From contig CM058239.1 in the NCBI GenBank assembly GCA_030180135.1, positions 38,973,789 to 39,037,788 of the forward strand: DNA of 64,000 nucleotides. Direction: 5' to 3'. Under the pieces are notes generated by a model, which was given only the letters and a program-made list of their open reading frames with translations, was not told where the DNA came from and made no database searches. Source of the stretch: Orychophragmus violaceus (lineage: Eukaryota > Streptophyta > Magnoliopsida > Brassicales > Brassicaceae). Below are positions 23,801 through 34,570 of the stretch, piece by piece (within the stretch, counting starts at the first letter, position 1; every line of letters begins with the position of its first letter). The translations under genes were made by a program, and so were the position numbers.

Positions 23801-24340
23801 AATGCATGGAATAGTTGATGTGAGATGATATTCTCTTGCATGTAACCATGCTCATGCATCAAATGTAGTCTTGCCACCTCAACAGGAAAGGCTGGAGACC
23901 TAAGGGTGAGACACCTGTCTCTGGAGTTGCTTCTGATCCACCAAACCAGCCCATAACCGGCCCAATTCACTTCTCAATCCCTTGTGCAAATTATCTCGGT
24001 TTTTCCTCGGTTTCGCGATTATTCTTTTAGAAAATACTGAATTATTCTAATAAATCCCAAAAAATCCATTAAATGATTCTCCCTGATTTTATTTGAATTT
24101 AGCAACTTGAATCACCTCATTTGGAGTTTCCTAGCTTCGGTTATGAATTTCCAAAGTTTTCTCGGTTTTCTCGGTTTTTACTCCGATAAGCCGTGAAACC
24201 CATTTCTGCTCCGTTCCTTCCGATTCTGGTCTTGTAAATGTTCTTTATGTTTTAAAATAAGAACATTTGACCCATCTCGGCTTCCGTCTCAAACTTTGGC
24301 AAAATTGCCATTTTGCCCCTGGTTTGGCAAAATTCATATT
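20833..24340 (-). mobile_element. 5' LTR of element B, distal end deleted
   Basis: Starts TGTGACGCCCC on + and aligns along its length with 15581 onwards (for example the CGTCGAGCTGACCGG block, the GGTGTTTGAGCCGACTCACAG block, and CTCGGTTTTCTCGG near the end). After TTGCCCCTGG and a short shared stretch, similarity to the element A LTR stops near 24340, so the terminal GGGGTATCACA is missing. No gene seen in it; short ORFs at 23418-23970 are low-complexity LTR sequence. Confidence 0.7.
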
Positions 24341-24415
24341 TTCCATTTGTAAAAACCCTATATATAAAGTTTCTTCCTCTGACCGCAAAAAAGCTTCGAG
24401 ACCCAAAAGCTTTTC
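24341..24415 (-). other. Short unassigned host segment ending in TSD TTTTC
   Basis: Lies between the broken LTR of B and element C. It was continuous with 34571 onwards before C inserted, since TTTTC occurs once on each side (24411-24415, 34566-34570). Confidence 0.6.
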
Positions 24416-25888
24416 TGTAACACCCGTCTCCCGGCGAACCGGATACGCGGCATTAGGGCTCCCGTTGAACCGGATTCGGTCCAACTGGGACGCCAACTCA
24501 ACTTGTCCCAGGACCCGGCGCTTCCTTCGTATTCAAACACACCAATGTCGTCACATGATCGCTCAATCCTGCATACGGACCTGCAAGAAAACGGGGACAG
24601 GGAAAGGAAAAGAGGACTGAGTAATTGTTTTAAACACAATTACCCAGTGAGGGCGGTTTTAAGAAATCCGCGATCCCGGCTTACGCTACACAATTACGAA
24701 ACACAAGTCCTAAGCTAATAACACCTTGCAAACATCGCCCGAAGGCTTCACCACACAATTCTAACGCCCAATCGTGCATACGAGCTCCAAGCTCACACTC
24801 ATGAACACCTACGGCTCCAAGCCCCACACAATGCGTCCAACGCACGGTACGTCCCACGCACCACCACACGGGAGAGCTCGCCAACACCCTCCTCCGATGA
24901 TCAAGGACGTCCAACGCCCTACACGCAAAGTCCTAGCACAGTTCTACCACGCATATCCATCAAGCACAAACAACGTTTTTGGTTCAAGCGATAACCTAGC
25001 GATTCTATGTTATTCAATAAATCACATCGAGCACTCTACTGCCCTAGACTACCTAGGAAAGACGGTATTAACGAAGGACTATCGTCCGGAACTAAATATA
25101 ATAAGCAAGGGTCAAGACCGATCCTCACCTTGGCCAAAGAAGGGCATTTTCGTAAATTAGGAAGCTCATCAGCCCAAAAGGACATCAGATCTTGAAAGAG
25201 GACGGAAAAACAATCGATTTAGGCTTTCGTTTGGCTCGAATCGGATTCGGGATGAGCAAGTTATGGTCACTCGAAGTTTGGTTGACTTAAGTCAACGGTC
25301 AGTCAAAGTCAACCGGTCAACCCGGTCAAGCCAGACTCAGACCCAAACCCAGATTGAACCAGGCCCAATCCATAACCGGCCCAATTACCCTAACCAATCC
25401 TAACCGAAACTAAACCGGGCGAAATCGAATTGAACTAGAAAATTAAAGGAAACCGGACTTACCAGGAATTAGAAGCTGAAAGAGGAATTGAACCGGACCG
25501 GTTAACCCAAACCAAACCGGTCAACGCCAATTGGTCAACGCCTTACCCGGTCAACCCAGACCGGTCAACCGAGTCAACTCGGTCACCGGCGAGTCAACTC
25601 GGCGGCGGTCCGGCGGCCCTCCGGCGGTGGAGCTCCGACGACTGTCGGTTCTCTGGTCACGAGCACTGCTCGCTTTTTAGAATGGTGTGAGAAATAAGGA
25701 GCCCTTCTCCTCCTTTTATAGGGAAAAGAGCTAGGGCTTCCTTCTCTAATGAGTTGGGCCTTGGGCTTTGGGCTTAAATCAGAAAAGGAAACATATTAAT
25801 GAGGGAATAATGGACTTGGGCTTGAACTATCTGGGCTTTCCTCTTCTTTTCTTAAATTTTTTTTATGGGCTGGTATGAGTATGTTACA
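24416..25888 (-). repeat. 3' LTR of element C
   Basis: Pairs with 33093-34565. On the minus strand it carries a TATA-like TATAAAAGGAGG (about 25712-25723), the likely U3 promoter. No coding gene; short frames here are shadows present in both LTRs. Confidence 0.9.
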
Positions 25889-25912
25889 ATTCTCCCCCCC
25901 CCCCTTGAAAAG
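25889..25912 (-). other. Polypurine tract of element C
   Basis: On minus, TTCAAGGGGGGGGGGGGAGAAT directly precedes the LTR start TGTAACAT. Confidence 0.8.
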
Positions 25913-27255
25913 AATTCGTCCCGAATTCCGTGGCGGAAGTTCTCCTCTGCAACCTTTTACCAACCACACCCCGCAGACTTCGCTGAACCAAATCTGACTT
26001 GATTGCTTACTTGCTTGAAAAGATCTTGTCTTTGAATCCGGAAGACTGCTTCTCCCCCCTTATTTTAAACCACGCTCTGAAGTGTATTTCGCTTTGGTAC
26101 CAATCCAGTAGTAGCTCCAGAATGCACAAAAATGCCTCATGCTACCGTCCATGTCCATTAGGGTCGGTCTCCAATGTTTAGAAACAACACTCATCCTTCG
26201 AGTGGTTCTAATATCTGAATGAGATGCTTCGCTTCCAACATGATCCTCCCCAACGGTTTCCATTACCGTGCCACAATGCATCATCCACTTCCAAATGGAT
26301 TCACTTCGACGGTTTCCATTCCCGTGCACTATAGCGTTGACTTTCGCCTGATTGCTATCCTTGCTTATCTTTGGTGAGCGATGAGGCTAACCATGTCCAT
26401 TACGGCTACCCGGCTGGTGGAGAACGACCCACTTAACTCCTGATGTGCTCCAATGCCACGCTTCCGCTGCGCACTCTGATATCCAAACCGATTCCAATCT
26501 GAATTCTAGCTCAAGGTTTCCTACCTTGTGATCCACGTGTAGTGCTTTCCAAACTTCATCCTTTGGGTTTCCTTCCCCATTAGACTTGCGCTCCTTTGCT
26601 ATTCCTTGCAGCTTCTTGCCAATCCTCTAGAGTGTTTTCCTAACACTCTCCCATTGGATTTCCATTTCTAATGACCAGCTTTGTCCACTTGAGCTCTCAA
26701 TTGCAGAAGTCTAGTTTGCCAGGCAATTCCAAATGCCACAACTCCACTTCCCAAAATGATTATGCGATCTTATTTCCATCTTGAGGAACTCCATTAGCTG
26801 CTCCAGTAATCCATAAGAACTCCAGGCCATACTGTTTCCTTTCCGGTCCCATCGTTGTACCTTTAGCCTGCCGTGCCATGAAGATCTTCTCCAGCTTTCA
26901 GCTTGATCAATCTTCAACGAGCCGTCCATAACTCATTGAAGTTGATGTCACAAACCGATTCCAAGATTCCATACTTAGAATAGGTTTGGACAGTTTCTTG
27001 TTGCTCCTTGTGATCCAAGCAACTCAGACAACGCTTGACGCTTAATCCAGTCGGAACACCGCCACTTCCAAATGGCCTCCTTGCAATCCGGTCGTTCCAT
27101 AGACCTCTTGCAACTCCTGTAGCACTCCTTGCAATCCGGTCTTTCCATCGACCCTTGCAGCTCCTGTAGCACTCATTGCAGTACTCCTTGAAGCTACTCC
27201 AACGTCTCTCGCAACTCTTCTAGCCCTTCCTGCAATTCTTGCGACTCTCCGCTAC
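25913..27255 (-). other. Non-coding internal region of element C (3' side)
   Basis: No long ORF or domain on either strand. 27000-27240 has degenerate repeats of CTCCTTGCAATCCGGTC-like and CAACTCCTGTAGCACTCC-like strings. These make the spacer look like a decayed minisatellite. Confidence 0.6.
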
Positions 27256-27270
27256 ACTTCCGCAATAGGT

Positions 27271-27651
27271 CTCTCCGGTGAATTCCACATCCTCCGCAAT
27301 GGGAAGTATGACTGCGATCCTGATGAAGCATTGCTGCTTGGAAGACCATTCTTGGCTACAGCAGGAGCTGTGATTGATGTTAGACAGAGTCTAATAGACC
27401 TCCACCTGGGAGATGAGCCGCTGCGATATGAGATGGAGAAGCTGCGAAAGCCACTGATAGATGGGCAGACATTCACAATCATGGATGCAGATGATGAGCA
27501 GCCGGCTGAGACTGTGATTCTAGATCCTGGAGCACATTTTACTCCATCTTTTCTTGGGCATGAGCATTCTGCAACAGCCTATTCTCCACCTTGGATGAGG
27601 AGACTTGAACAGAGACAGAAAAAGTCTCTGTCAGGATCTCTTGGTGCCTGA
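27271..27651 (+). pseudogene. Athila protease fragment
   Basis: The open frame contains DPDEALLLGRPFLATAGAVI, the conserved C-terminal block of Athila-type retropepsins (LLGRPFLAT and downstream IDVRQ), after a decayed upstream part. The catalytic DTG motif is not present, having been lost at the 5' truncation. The frame continues into an unmatched tail (HSATAYSPPWMRRLEQRQ) and stops at 27649-27651. It is followed at once by post-integrase sequence, so the deletion removed all of RT to integrase. Confidence 0.75.
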
Positions 27652-27823
27652 AAGATCTTGTGCGTCCGGTCAAGCTAATGACCTTAAACAAGCGCTGAGT
27701 GGGAGGCAACCCACTGTTAGGTTTAGTTGTTTTTCTTTCTTATTTTTGGTGTTTTTGTTAGGATTTCACGTTTTCGTTTTTGTTTTTGCTAAGTTTCAGA
27801 TACAGAATTCGAGTCTGGATATG

Positions 27824-28515
27824 TGTGACGATCGATGCACTTGTGCATCGGTCGTTGCAAGGAGATTTGACGAAGAGGGGTAATCGCGTTGTGACGATCG
27901 TTGCTCACAAGCAACGGTCGTTGCAATTGGTTCAATTGCAAAATTAAGGTATGCGCTAAACCGGAAAAATCAATTATGATTTGACCAGCAACGGTCGTTG
28001 CCCCTAAAGCAACGGTCGTTGCATCCACGACCAGGTAAGTGCCTTAAACCCTTTCTCTTCTCTTTTCTTCCTCATTTCCGATTGTCCGTACACCGAAAGC
28101 TCCACACCCAAAAATCGAAAATTCTCATCATTTTTCTTTGTTTCAATTGCTTATACTTCCTATTTCACACCCTAAACCCTTGTCTTTTACTCATATCTCA
28201 AGAATCCAAGGTAATGAACTTCTATTTCTCAAATTTTCGGATTGAATATTAGGGTTCTAGGGTTGGAGATTTTTGGACTGAAAAATTGATGATGCATGCG
28301 TAACTAGACCGTTTAGGGTGATGGGTTATGATTTTGAACTGATTTGAGGCAATGTGGCTTGGATTTGAACTGATTTTGATGATTTGTTTGCGGCAAAATC
28401 GCCTTGCAACGGTCGTTGCTCTCGAGCAACGGTCGTTGCTTTGCGATTTTGGGAAATGTTCGATAAAGTGAAATCGCCTTGCAACGATCGATGCCTTCGA
28501 TGCAACGGTCGATGC
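27824..28515. repeat. Five paired-palindrome hairpins upstream of the Athila ORF
   Basis: Pairs of 14-mers such as GCAACGGTCGTTGC separated by 4-8 bases occur at about 27824-27858, 27892-27925, 27988-28022, 28405-28440 and 28480-28515. Each 14-mer is itself almost palindromic, and each pair forms a larger palindrome. In the fourth and fifth pairs the outer flanks (AAATCGC ... GCGATTT) also pair, giving a stem of about 25 bp. Confidence 0.85.
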
Positions 28516-28577
28516 TTCGCGATTTCACAGAGAATTGCCGAGACTTAAAATTGTTTGAACTTTGTTTCTTTTACAGA

Positions 28578-30091
28578 TGGCGTCTCAAAGGCAATCCCGC
28601 AAAAGACGAGCCACAGCTTCTACAACAACGCGACAATACATCCCACCACCTGAGTGGTTTCACCGAGAGTCAGAGCAACCCGCACCATACGCAAGATATG
28701 GGCCACCAATTGCTTTACCTTGGCCCAGAGCAGACGCCACACCGATTCAGACAGACAGACAGTGGCCGGAGGACCTTATACGTTTCTTCAAGACTGCTGA
28801 GTTCACAGAGCGGCCGTTGCGCAGTCAATGGGACGAGTATGACTCGCTTCTCTACAGTGGTTGGTGTGGGATTACCTTCAAGCCGACCAAGTTCGCTGAC
28901 TACTCCACCTGCAAGACTCTGGGGATTGATGAGCAGGTACTCGCTGTATGCAGAGGCATTGGTCTAGGGACAATGCCGATGCGACATTATGATCTCTATC
29001 CTGAGCTGGTCAGGCAGCTATTGGCCACTTGCAGAGTGGTTTACTCGGATCCCAACAACAGGAGCGCTACAGTAGGTACATTTACCTTCATGAGTTGGGG
29101 AGTCAGGTATCGGATTCCTCTACTTGATCTTTGTAGGATCTACGGGTTCAGTACTGAGCCGAGGCGCATAGCCATGCCACTTGAGTGGGATCCAGATGAG
29201 GCCAGACTGTTCTGGAAGTGTATTGGCAGCGGTCGATACAACTCCAGGATCACACCAGTAGTGCAGATGAGACATCCGGTGCTGCGATATGTCTCGTGTA
29301 TCTTGTGCTGGAGCTTGCTTTGCAAGTTTGAAGCAAACAAGATGCGCAAATATGAGATGGAGATGCTGTTTATGGGGCTGAGAGATCAGTTTAGAGGTTC
29401 TGGCGTGAGAGATCCTACTACGGGTCTCAACTTGGGAGCTATCTTCGCACAGCATTTGGTTGATCTGCAGACGAAGCCGTTTGATGGAGCTGGTACTGAG
29501 ACGGTAGGGAGTTTGCTTACTCCCATTTTTGAGTACTGCGGGATTCCCCTACAGGGCACAGAGCGTGATACAGCCAGGGAATTCCTAGATCTCAGCCATC
29601 TGCAGAGCTCCACTTGTCTCAAGGAGGGACGAGTTTGAGTTTATCATGACCCGACCATTGGGAAGACTGGTATAGAGCTTCCTGCTGCCAGATGGACACA
29701 TATTGACACATTAGAGGCATTGGGATTTCAGCCTCCCGAGTCTGCGCAGCGAAGGATTCCTTATATGGCTCATCCGCTGGGAGAGCCTTCCTCACGAGCT
29801 TCGACTTCTGCTGCCCCTGCGCCTGCCCCTGCGCCTGCCCCTGCGCCTGCTGCCCCGGCTGACCTTGGCCCTTATCCTGAGATGACAGTTGCCTACGGTG
29901 ATATGTCCGAGGCTGAGTGGAGAGAGCGTAGTGATGGGATCTGGAGGACTGTTTGGGAGTGGATGCGTGGCTGCACTTGCAGGAGACAGCCACATATTCA
30001 TCAGCATGTACCTGACCGACGTCGCAGACAGCGTTCTCCAGAAGACCCCGATGCTGATCCTTATGCCGGTATAGATGATGTGAGCGAGTGA
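28578..30091 (+). pseudogene. Athila ORF-1-type protein in env-like position, one nonsense codon
   Basis: ATG at 28578 follows a good acceptor (TTCTTTTACAG), suggesting a spliced subgenomic message. The frame is continuous to the TGA at 30089-30091 except for one in-frame TGA at 29636-29638, giving about 504 codons. Blocks typical of the Athila ORF-1 family are visible: WDEYDSLLYSGW, GIGLGTMPMRHYDLYPELVR, FTFMSWGVRYRIPLLDLCRI. The second part has an Ala-Pro dipeptide repeat near 29810-29860 and an Arg-rich segment (RRRQRSPEDP). I see no convincing membrane helix or signal peptide. The gene lies between pol and the 3' LTR, where Athila elements carry an extra ORF of unproven function. Confidence 0.75.
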
Positions 30092-30319
30092 GATTGATCT
30101 CCATTTCCAGACATTCGGTTATGTTATCTTTGTCTTTTTCTTTGCACTTTTTCCTTTTGATTTTTAGTTTGCTACTATGTTTGGATGGTTATGCTTGATT
30201 ATATACATTTGTTGCATGGGTTTTACTCTGTTTCTAGTGTTTTCAGCTTGCAGGATTCGAAACTGACAAAAACCGACGGATTAACCTGCTAACTTGCTGA
30301 CTGATCGTGAAAACGCAGT

Positions 30320-30460
30320 GCGTCGATCGACACACCATTGTGTCGATCGTCACAATACGAAAGAATCGCATTGCAGCGATCGTTGCGGTCCTGAGCAACG
30401 ATCGATCCCCAACGAAAATCGCACAGCAACGGTCGGTGCACCTAGTGCAACGATCGATGC
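30320..30460. repeat. Three paired-palindrome hairpins downstream of the Athila ORF
   Basis: Further pairs lie at about 30320-30353 (TCGATCGACACACC...GTGTCGATCG), 30372-30408 (GCAGCGATCGTTGC...GCAACGATCGAT) and 30425-30460. They follow the same pair-of-palindromes design as the group upstream of the ORF, with AATCGC words between them. Confidence 0.85.
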
Positions 30461-31480
30461 CTGACTGCGACAGAGGTAAAAACCCGAGAGAACTAACCAT
30501 TCCATTAACAAATTTTTCTTTTCTTTCTTTTAACCAATCCCTTGCTTGACACTACTGGGGACAGTGTGTCTTAAGTGTGGGGGATGTTTTACTAATTACT
30601 TTCTTTTGTTTTCTTAGAGTCAGTTAAATTTTAAAAATTTGTTTAAGTAGGATACAATGATTTTTTGAGAAGATTAGCAGCATTTGCAGGAACTTAAGTA
30701 ACCATTGGGATGAAGCTGCAGATTATCTATGACTATTAGAAAACCCAGACACAGATCAGCCTACTAAGAACTCCCACATCGCTTCAGGTATCAGAGGATC
30801 TTTTACTGACTTCAATTTAATCCTGACTTTAGATTTCTCACCTAAGGGCTTGGTATACTTTATGTCGGACTCCCTTGTTGGTTCTGACACAACCTGTAAA
30901 CCTGTCCTATTTGGTTCCCTTCTCCCCTTCCATAAAGTAAAAAAAAAAAAAAAAGATAATAAACTGCGGATGAGTTAGTAACTCTGAAGTGGTCATGAGA
31001 ATGGTAGCAAACACTATTTTCTCTCATGTGATCCATGGAATGTGTCCAAAGTACACCCCAAAACGGGAAGAACACTGATAAAAAAATAAAATGATACCCA
31101 GTGGGGAAAAATCAGTTGTTAAGGAAGGGAAAGAGAAGAAAGGGACTAAAGAAAGACAGTTTGGTGGTCTAGAGCTGGCAAGGTAAGAATCCATGTGCCT
31201 TTAGATCGATACCCCTTAGGTGAGACCGCACTTAAATATATGCAGAAGTCAGTAGGGAGAATTTGAATGCGTGAATGTGATTGTGGCGTTTACTTAGGAC
31301 AGTTGCTAAGTGTGGGGGAAGTATATGTTGGTCTTGATGTTTGTGGATTGATTCTTTCATGTGGATTACTAAGGGGAATCTGAATGCTGCTGCTTCAAAG
31401 ACAAAATGAGTTTCTGAAGAGTTTTCAAACCTCTTCACTACATTTTAGTTCTCTGTTTTGCTTGAGGGCAAGCAAAGGCT
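30461..31480 (+). other. Athila 3' untranslated region with repeated purine tracts
   Basis: No gene. The string AAGTGTGGGGG occurs near 30574, 31309 and 31481; only the last abuts the LTR, so the others may be decoy or additional plus-strand priming sites. An A-run lies around 30940. Confidence 0.65.
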
Positions 31481-31494
31481 AAGTGTGGGGGAGT
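31481..31494 (+). other. Polypurine tract of the Athila element
   Basis: AAGTGTGGGGGAGT immediately before TGATATATCA. Confidence 0.8.
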
Positions 31495-32686
31495 TGATAT
31501 ATCATGGTTTTTACCCATTTTATACCATGATATAGATGTGTTTTTAGTGTCTTTTGTGTTCGTTTAGAGTCTTTTACAGGTTTAATCAGGTTTGGAGCTA
31601 ATTGGAGATATTTGGAGCATTTTGGGACTTTTGGGACGTTTTGGCTGAGAGCTTAACTCACTGTCCGATTTATTGATCAAGCATCGACCGACACACCTTG
31701 TGAATCGGTCGACACACTAGCGAGATGGGCCGTACACGTCGGTTTAACAAGTTATGAAGATTTGCAAAGAGGCCCAGAATAGTTCCAGTATTTACACAGA
31801 AGCCCCAGCCGAGATTAGGCTTATATATAGAGGATTTTGGTGTTTAATTTACGGACGCTTTCATACTTAGAGCTAAGAGATTTTTACAGCTTTTGGGGCT
31901 GATCTATTTCCTGTATTCACTTATTTTGGAGAAGATTTCGAACCCCTTTGATATTTTATTCTCTTATATGCAATCTATTATTTCTATGATTATGTTTTCA
32001 TCAATCATGTCTGAGTAGATCCATAGTTAAGTTTAGGGTTTCTCATTAGGGTTTGATGACTTGCTAGACTTGTTTAATTCGGTTAAGGATTCATATGATT
32101 AGAATGTTCTTCAAACTAAATTGTGCTTAATGCTAGTTCTAACCTGATCAATTAGAATCTAGATCTTAGGTTGCTAAATTCGACACGAGAGTGTGTTTTA
32201 GAATCTGAACTATTTAGGTTGAGCAATTAAATTATTCGCAAAGAGATTTGGTTTAGTTTAATTGTGAACATATCGAACTTGAACTTAATGCTAGTTTAAT
32301 CTGTTAGTAATTGCAAAGAGATTTGGGTTACTGCACTTAGACTTAGAGAGTTTTCGCAAAGAGATTTGGTTAATTCTATTTCCGTGATTTGAGTTCTAGA
32401 ACCGAGTTTAATTAGATCCTGACTGATTAGCTTGTCTGCTTGTCTGATTTCCTGAGAATACCCTAGGCTTGACGCTTTTAGTTTATTGCTTTCACAACCA
32501 ACTTGCTACTGTTTACTTTCTTGCTTCGCAATTTATTTACTTCACCATCTGCTTATTTCTAGTATTAATCTCTACTGTTCTGATCTATTGAGACCAAGTG
32601 TCCCTGTGGATTCGATAACCCTATATACTACATTGACTATACTGTGCACTTGCAGTTTAGAATAGGGTAAAACTTAGAACCTATCA
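31495..32686 (+). mobile_element. Athila 3' LTR (1192 bp)
   Basis: Begins TGATATATCA, the palindromic start characteristic of Athila LTRs, and ends ACCTATCA. It contains TATATATAGAGG near 31831 as probable TATA box. One palindromic cassette (ATCGACCGACACACCTTGTG) near 31682 resembles that in the solo LTR at 1401. Sequence after 32686 returns to element C interior. Confidence 0.85.
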
Positions 32687-33077
32687 CTTCTCACGCTTGG
32701 TTGAACAACACTCTGAACAGACGATGACCCCAACACACACCTCAATAGTACCGACTGCCATGTAGGCGCACACCACAACACACATCCCAACATACACCTC
32801 AACGGCACACATCACGACATATATCTCGGCACACATCTAGCGGCAGTAGCACAACTGAGGTTTTAAGACACTGACCCCAAACTGCACAGAGAAATTCTAA
32901 CTAGACTAGGACCGGCGTGGAGAATAATCTATGATATAGTTGGTGCTTGAAACAGCTTTCGCAAAGTAACCGTTTTATAAACTTTCGCAAACGCTTTGGA
33001 AGAAGATTTGAAAGCAAGGTTTTGGGAAAACAACGAAAGTTGATCCCCCAGGACAGAACCGGGGGACCTTAACCTAG
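32687..33077 (-). other. Internal leader of element C
   Basis: Non-coding. CACACATC/CACCTCAACA-rich sequence between the nested Athila LTR and the PBS. Confidence 0.6.
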
Positions 33078-33089
33078 GCTCTGATACCA
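33078..33089 (-). other. Primer binding site of element C
   Basis: Minus strand TGGTATCAGAGC three bases inside the LTR end; same initiator-Met primer type as A and B. Confidence 0.85.
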
Positions 33090-33092
33090 AAT

Positions 33093-34565
33093 TGTAACAC
33101 CCATCTCCCGGCGAACCGGATACGCGGCATTAGGGCTCCCGTTGAACCGGATTCGGTCCAACCGGGATGCCAACTCAACTTGTCCCAGGACCCGGCGCTT
33201 CCTTCGTATTCAAACACACCAATGTCGTCACATGATCGCTCAATCCTGCATACGGACCTGCAAGAAAACGGGGACAGAGAAAGGAAAAGAGGAGTGAGTA
33301 ATTGTTTCAAACACAATTACCCAGTGAGGGCGGATTTAAGAAATCCGCGATCCCGGCTTACGCTACACAATTACGAAACACAAGTCCTAAGCTAATAACA
33401 CCTTGCAAACATCGCCCGAAGGCTTCACCACACAATTCTAACGCCCAATCGTGCATACGAGCTCCAAGCTCACACTCATGAACACCTACGGCTCCAAGCC
33501 CCACACAATGCGTCCAACGCACGGTACGTCCAACGCACCACCACACGGGAGGGCTCGCCAACACCCTCCTCCGACGATCAAGGACGTCCAACGCCCTACA
33601 CGCAAAGTCCTAGCACAGTTCTACCACGCATATCCATCAAGCACAAACAACGTTTTCGGTTTAAGCGATAACCTAGCGATTCTATGTTATTCAATAAATC
33701 ACATCGAGCGCTCTACTGCCCTAGACTACATAGGAAAGATGGTATTAACGAAGGACTATCGTCCGGAACTAAATATAATAAGCAAGGGTCAAGATCGATC
33801 CTCACCTTGGCCAAAGAAGGGCATTTTCGTAAATTAGGTAGCTCATCAGCCCAAAAGGACATCAGATCTGGAAAGAGGACGGAAAAACAATCGATTTAGG
33901 CATTAGTTTGGCTCGAATCGGATTCTGGATGAGCAAGTTATGGCCACTCGAAGTTTGGATGACTTAAGTCAACGGTCAGTCAAAGTCAACCGGTCAACCC
34001 GGTCAACCCAGACTCAGACCCAAACCCAGATTGAACCAGGCCCAATCCATAACCGGCCCAATTACCCTAACCAATCCTAACCGAAACTAAACCGGGCGAA
34101 ATCGAATTGAATTAGAAAATTAAAGGAAACCGGACTTACCAGGAATTAGAAGCTGAAAGAGGAATTGAACCGGACCGGTTAACCCAAAACAAACCGGTCA
34201 ATTCCAACCGGTCAACGCCTGACCCGGTCAACCCAGACCGGTCAACCGAGTCAACTCGGTCACCGGCGAGTCAACTCGGTGGCGGTCCGGCAGCCCTCCG
34301 GCGGTGGAGCTCCGACGACTGTCGATTCTCCGGTCACGAGCACTGCTCGCTTTTTAGAATGGTGTGAGAAATGAGGAGCCCTTCTCCTCCTTTTATAGGG
34401 AAAAGAGCTAGGGCTTCCTTCCCTAATGAGTTGGGCCTTGGGCTTTGGGCTTAAATCAGAAAAGGAAACATATTAATGAGGGAATAATGGACTTGGGCTT
34501 GAACTAACTGGGCTTTCCTCTTCTTTTCTTAAATTTTTTATATGGGCTGGTATGAGTATGTTACA
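33093..34565 (-). repeat. 5' LTR of element C
   Basis: Pairs with 24416-25888 (same length, same TGTAACACCC/ATGTTACA ends) and abuts the PBS. TSD TTTTC follows at 34566-34570. Confidence 0.9.
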
Positions 34566-34570
34566 TTTTC

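Larger units (their letters stand above)
27256..32686 (+). mobile_element. Athila-type gypsy element, internally and 5' deleted, nested in element C
   Basis: On + it has a protease fragment, then the typical post-pol string GTGGGAGGCAACCCAC, an Athila ORF-1-type gene, repeated AAGTGTGGGGG purine tracts and a complete 3' LTR. RT, RNase H, integrase, gag and 5' LTR are absent. The left border is placed where protease homology begins (about 27256-27275) and is not exact. No clear target duplication was found because the 5' end is missing. Confidence 0.8.
24416..34565 (-). mobile_element. LTR retrotransposon element C (non-autonomous), with nested Athila
   Basis: Two LTRs of identical length (1473 bp; 24416-25888 and 33093-34565) start TGTAACACCC and end ATGTTACA on +. 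A perfect 5-bp target duplication TTTTC flanks the whole unit. The PBS beside the right LTR and the purine tract beside the left LTR show minus orientation. Apart from the nested Athila piece, the interior is only about 1.8 kb and lacks any gag or pol, so mobility must have depended on another element's proteins. The LTRs look very similar, differing by scattered substitutions, implying fairly recent insertion. Confidence 0.9.

Noticed and set aside
23418..24639. Minus-strand ORFs in the LTR of B and start of C
   Set aside because: No recognisable domain; they lie in LTR sequence and those in C recur in its other LTR.
27824..30460. CRISPR array for the repeated palindromes
   Set aside because: Spacing is irregular, there are no uniform spacers, and this is a plant genome; the repeats are paired hairpins in a retrotransposon.
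15563..33089. tRNA genes at GCTCTGATACCA sites
   Set aside because: Only 12-13 bases match the tRNA 3' end and each lies at an LTR edge; these are primer binding sites.
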